DNA from: Siphonodentalium dalli
Lineage: Eukaryota > Mollusca > Scaphopoda > Gadilida > Siphonodentaliidae
NCBI GenBank assembly: GCA_032622095.1
Contig: CP136065.1
Location: 65,833,031-65,897,030 of the forward strand
Direction of reading: 5' to 3'
DNA length: 64,000 nucleotides
Shown: piece by piece, positions 62,065-64,000 of the stretch
Layout: every line of letters starts with the position of its first letter
Numbering within the stretch: the stretch's first letter is position 1
Position numbers and translations under genes: made by a program
Notes under the pieces: generated by a model
The model's input: only the letters and a program-made list of their open reading frames with translations
The model's database searches: none
What the model was told of the DNA's origin: nothing

Positions 62065-63062
62065 AGAATTTTTTTTTTTAAATTAGTTGAACGAAAAGAC
62101 AAATCGTTTAACTGTACCTGTAGCGACATACTATGCAATCAAAAACTAATACAAGTCCATGGAAAGGAGAATTGTTAACTTGTTCCCACAATTTTCTGTT
62201 AGTTCTACTGATAGAAATATTTTCTCCATATGGGAGACTCGCATATCGAGGGTTTCATGCAGAAAGGGGCCAACTCAATACTAACAAAGAGACCCTCGAT
62301 ATATAAGAGAATCAACTGGCACAGGATCTTTAATGCTGTGCCAGCACATCTCCCGTCACGAAAGGGTTAACGTACATTATCCGGTACATGTATTTCACTT
62401 AAATTGTTTGATATTCAATTAAAAATGTATTAATGTTTATAAAATACATGTAGTAACATTTCTATCTCAGTTCATGGAAAATAATTTGGAATAATTTTTT
62501 TTAAATTAGTTGAATGAAAAAAAATAACAAAGACAAAGAATTTAACTGTACCTGTATTAAACGCTGTACCATGCAATCAACAAATAATATTGTATTATTA
62601 GCTTGTTCTCACAATCTTCTGTTAGTTCTACCGATAGAAATATTTTCTCCATATGGGAGACTCACATATCGAGGGTCTCATGCAGAAAGGGGCCAACTAA
62701 CAAAGAGACCCTCGATATATAAAGAGAAACAACTGGCACAGGATCTTTAATGCTCCGCCAGCACATCTCACATCATGAAAGGGTTAACGTGTACATGTAT
62801 TTCACTTAAATTGTTTGATATTCAATCAAAAATGTATTAATGTTTTTATTATACATGTAGTAAAATTTCTATCCCATTTCATCAGATTTCATGGAAAAAT
62901 AATTTGGATTTTATTTTTTTAAATTAGTTGAATGAAAAAGAAATAAGAAAGACAAATAATTTAACTATACCTGTAATGCTGAACTATGCTATCAACAAAT
63001 AGTTGAGAACTGTTAACTAGTTCCCGCAATATTCTGTTTGTTCTACTGAGATAAATATTTCA
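62065..63062. repeat. Tandem triplication of an about 424-bp segment
   Basis: Copies begin TTTTTTAAATTAGTTGAA at about 62076, 62499 and 62919. The first two include TGTTAGTTCTACTGATAGAA, an ATATGGGAGACTC hairpin, CTGGCACAGGATCTTTAATG and an AAAGGGTTAACG junction, which is the right end of a TTAA-flanked element. The third copy is shorter and lacks the hairpin. The block lies upstream of the first mapped CAPN15 exon. Confidence 0.85.
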
Positions 63063-63756
63063 CTCAATTACTTTTCCAGGAGCTACAAATCGTGAGTAAT
63101 ACTATTTTACAACTAGCGTACTCACTGTCCCCATAAAATGGCACGTGTATCTCATTCCGTTCATGCAGCCAACAGATTGATCAATAATCCGCGGGATCCA
63201 ATGGGCATGATTCATTTAAATTGCATTAAAAATTAGATTCCGATGCCTTCCCATTCTCCTTGCATGCTGCATAAAGTTTAATGATTTTTAGGCCACACAT
63301 TGAGTTTAACAGGACACTACTAAGTATTGATTGGAAATTTCGGCATCAAATTTGACGCACGGAGCCTTTGCCAGTGATGAGAAAATCTCATTCCAGCAAA
63401 CAGATGATATAATTTGCGATGCACGAGCTTCATTGAATGTGTGCCCAAGCTTTATTGCTTTTTTTAATGTGCAAGCAAGATTATGTGTAATAGTGGAACC
63501 ACTGACCTGAATATTCTCAACAATGACTCATGAAAATTAACAATTCCTGCCGAGAAGAGATACTACTGGTAGTATATATCTACTGAAAGCGGGAACTCAT
63601 TAGATTAGATTATATTTTATTTTGATAACATTCATGTACATGTTAATGATACATAATCCAAATTAACGCTCCTACATTACTTTTTCTTTTGCAAGGGGCG
63701 GGTAACAAATATTTGATTCGAGTCGAGGAACCCACCCATCAAAATCTCAGAGTTAT

Positions 63757-63969
63757 CAGTAATGCCCTAAGTAATCGACTCCATAACCACAGCAGAATTA
63801 TGGGTAACTTTTCAGGATTTAGTCGGAAATATGGCTTGTTGCCATTCATCGGAAAGCTCTCGGGGAGAGCTTTCCGATGAATGGCAACAAGCCATATTTC
63901 CGACTAAATCCTGAAAAGTTACCCATAATTCTGCTGTGGTTATGGAGTCGTTTACTTAGGGCATTACTG
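63757..63969. mobile_element. Tc1-like foldback MITE, copy 10
   Basis: Same family, full-length palindrome with loop CTCTCGGGGAGAG. Flanks read TTAT on the left and TATC on the right. It is close in sequence to copy 1 (both have CCATAACCACAG-type arms). Confidence 0.85.
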
Positions 63970-64000
63970 TATCAGATATCGATTTTTGAAATCTGTTATT

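Larger units (their letters stand above)
59220..64000. other. Upstream region of CAPN15, first exon and promoter not located
   Basis: The first coding exon has an acceptor at its 5' end, so the transcription start lies further up, here or outside the window. I found no CpG-rich promoter-like segment or convincing donor. The interval contains MITEs (59260-59452, 59540-59789, 60862-61134), the 424-bp triplication and a foldback element at 63757. Apart from these, 61135-62060 and 63063-63756 show nothing recognisable. Confidence 0.45.

Overview
The window is animal nuclear DNA: AT-rich, intron-rich and packed with repeats. It holds one gene I can identify with confidence, a complete-looking calpain-15 (CAPN15 / small optic lobes) gene on the minus strand. 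Its stop codon is at 24565 and its inferred start codon at 59146. I placed twelve coding exons by matching reading frames across GT-AG splice sites. They join without a frameshift into a 970-residue protein with five RanBP2-type zinc fingers, a calpain protease core with Cys447, His610 and Asn630, and a C-terminal SOH region that ends in a family-typical tail. The repeat style (AATC-tailed tRNA SINEs, 'gggccataactc' repeats, many foldback MITEs) suggests a lophotrochozoan, probably a mollusc. That placement is inference.

Layout. Positions 1-5 kb are GC-richer unassigned DNA with a roughly 130-bp motif present three times. Positions 6.6-14.3 kb are a 36-bp satellite interrupted by a 501-bp hAT-like element and a 276-bp LINE-like insertion. 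Positions 15-24 kb hold dispersed MITEs, a 160-bp repeat block, a 54-bp satellite with a SINE inside, and TTAA-flanked elements. CAPN15 occupies 24.6-59.2 kb. Beyond it, 59.2-64 kb holds its unmapped upstream region, more MITEs and a roughly 424-bp triplication.

The CAPN15 introns carry most of the unusual structure. Intron 1 contains a 6.2-kb inverted repeat with 1.36-kb arms, with a 1,093-bp hAT-like element nested in its loop. Intron 3 has a 778-bp Harbinger-like element. Intron 4 is an array of about 14 extra copies of the 3' two-thirds of coding exon 4, each ending in the exon's 5' splice site. Intron 5 has three TTAA-flanked elements abutting through shared TTAA sites. Intron 9 holds a 3-kb, 68-bp satellite that looks expanded from the end of a TTAA-flanked MITE.

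The main candidates for something undescribed are the exon-plus-donor array in intron 4, the MITE-derived satellite in intron 9, and the set of different element families that share TTAA-CCCTTT termini. No bacterial, viral or CRISPR features were seen. No similarity search was run, so family names rest on recognition of motifs, termini and target-site duplications.
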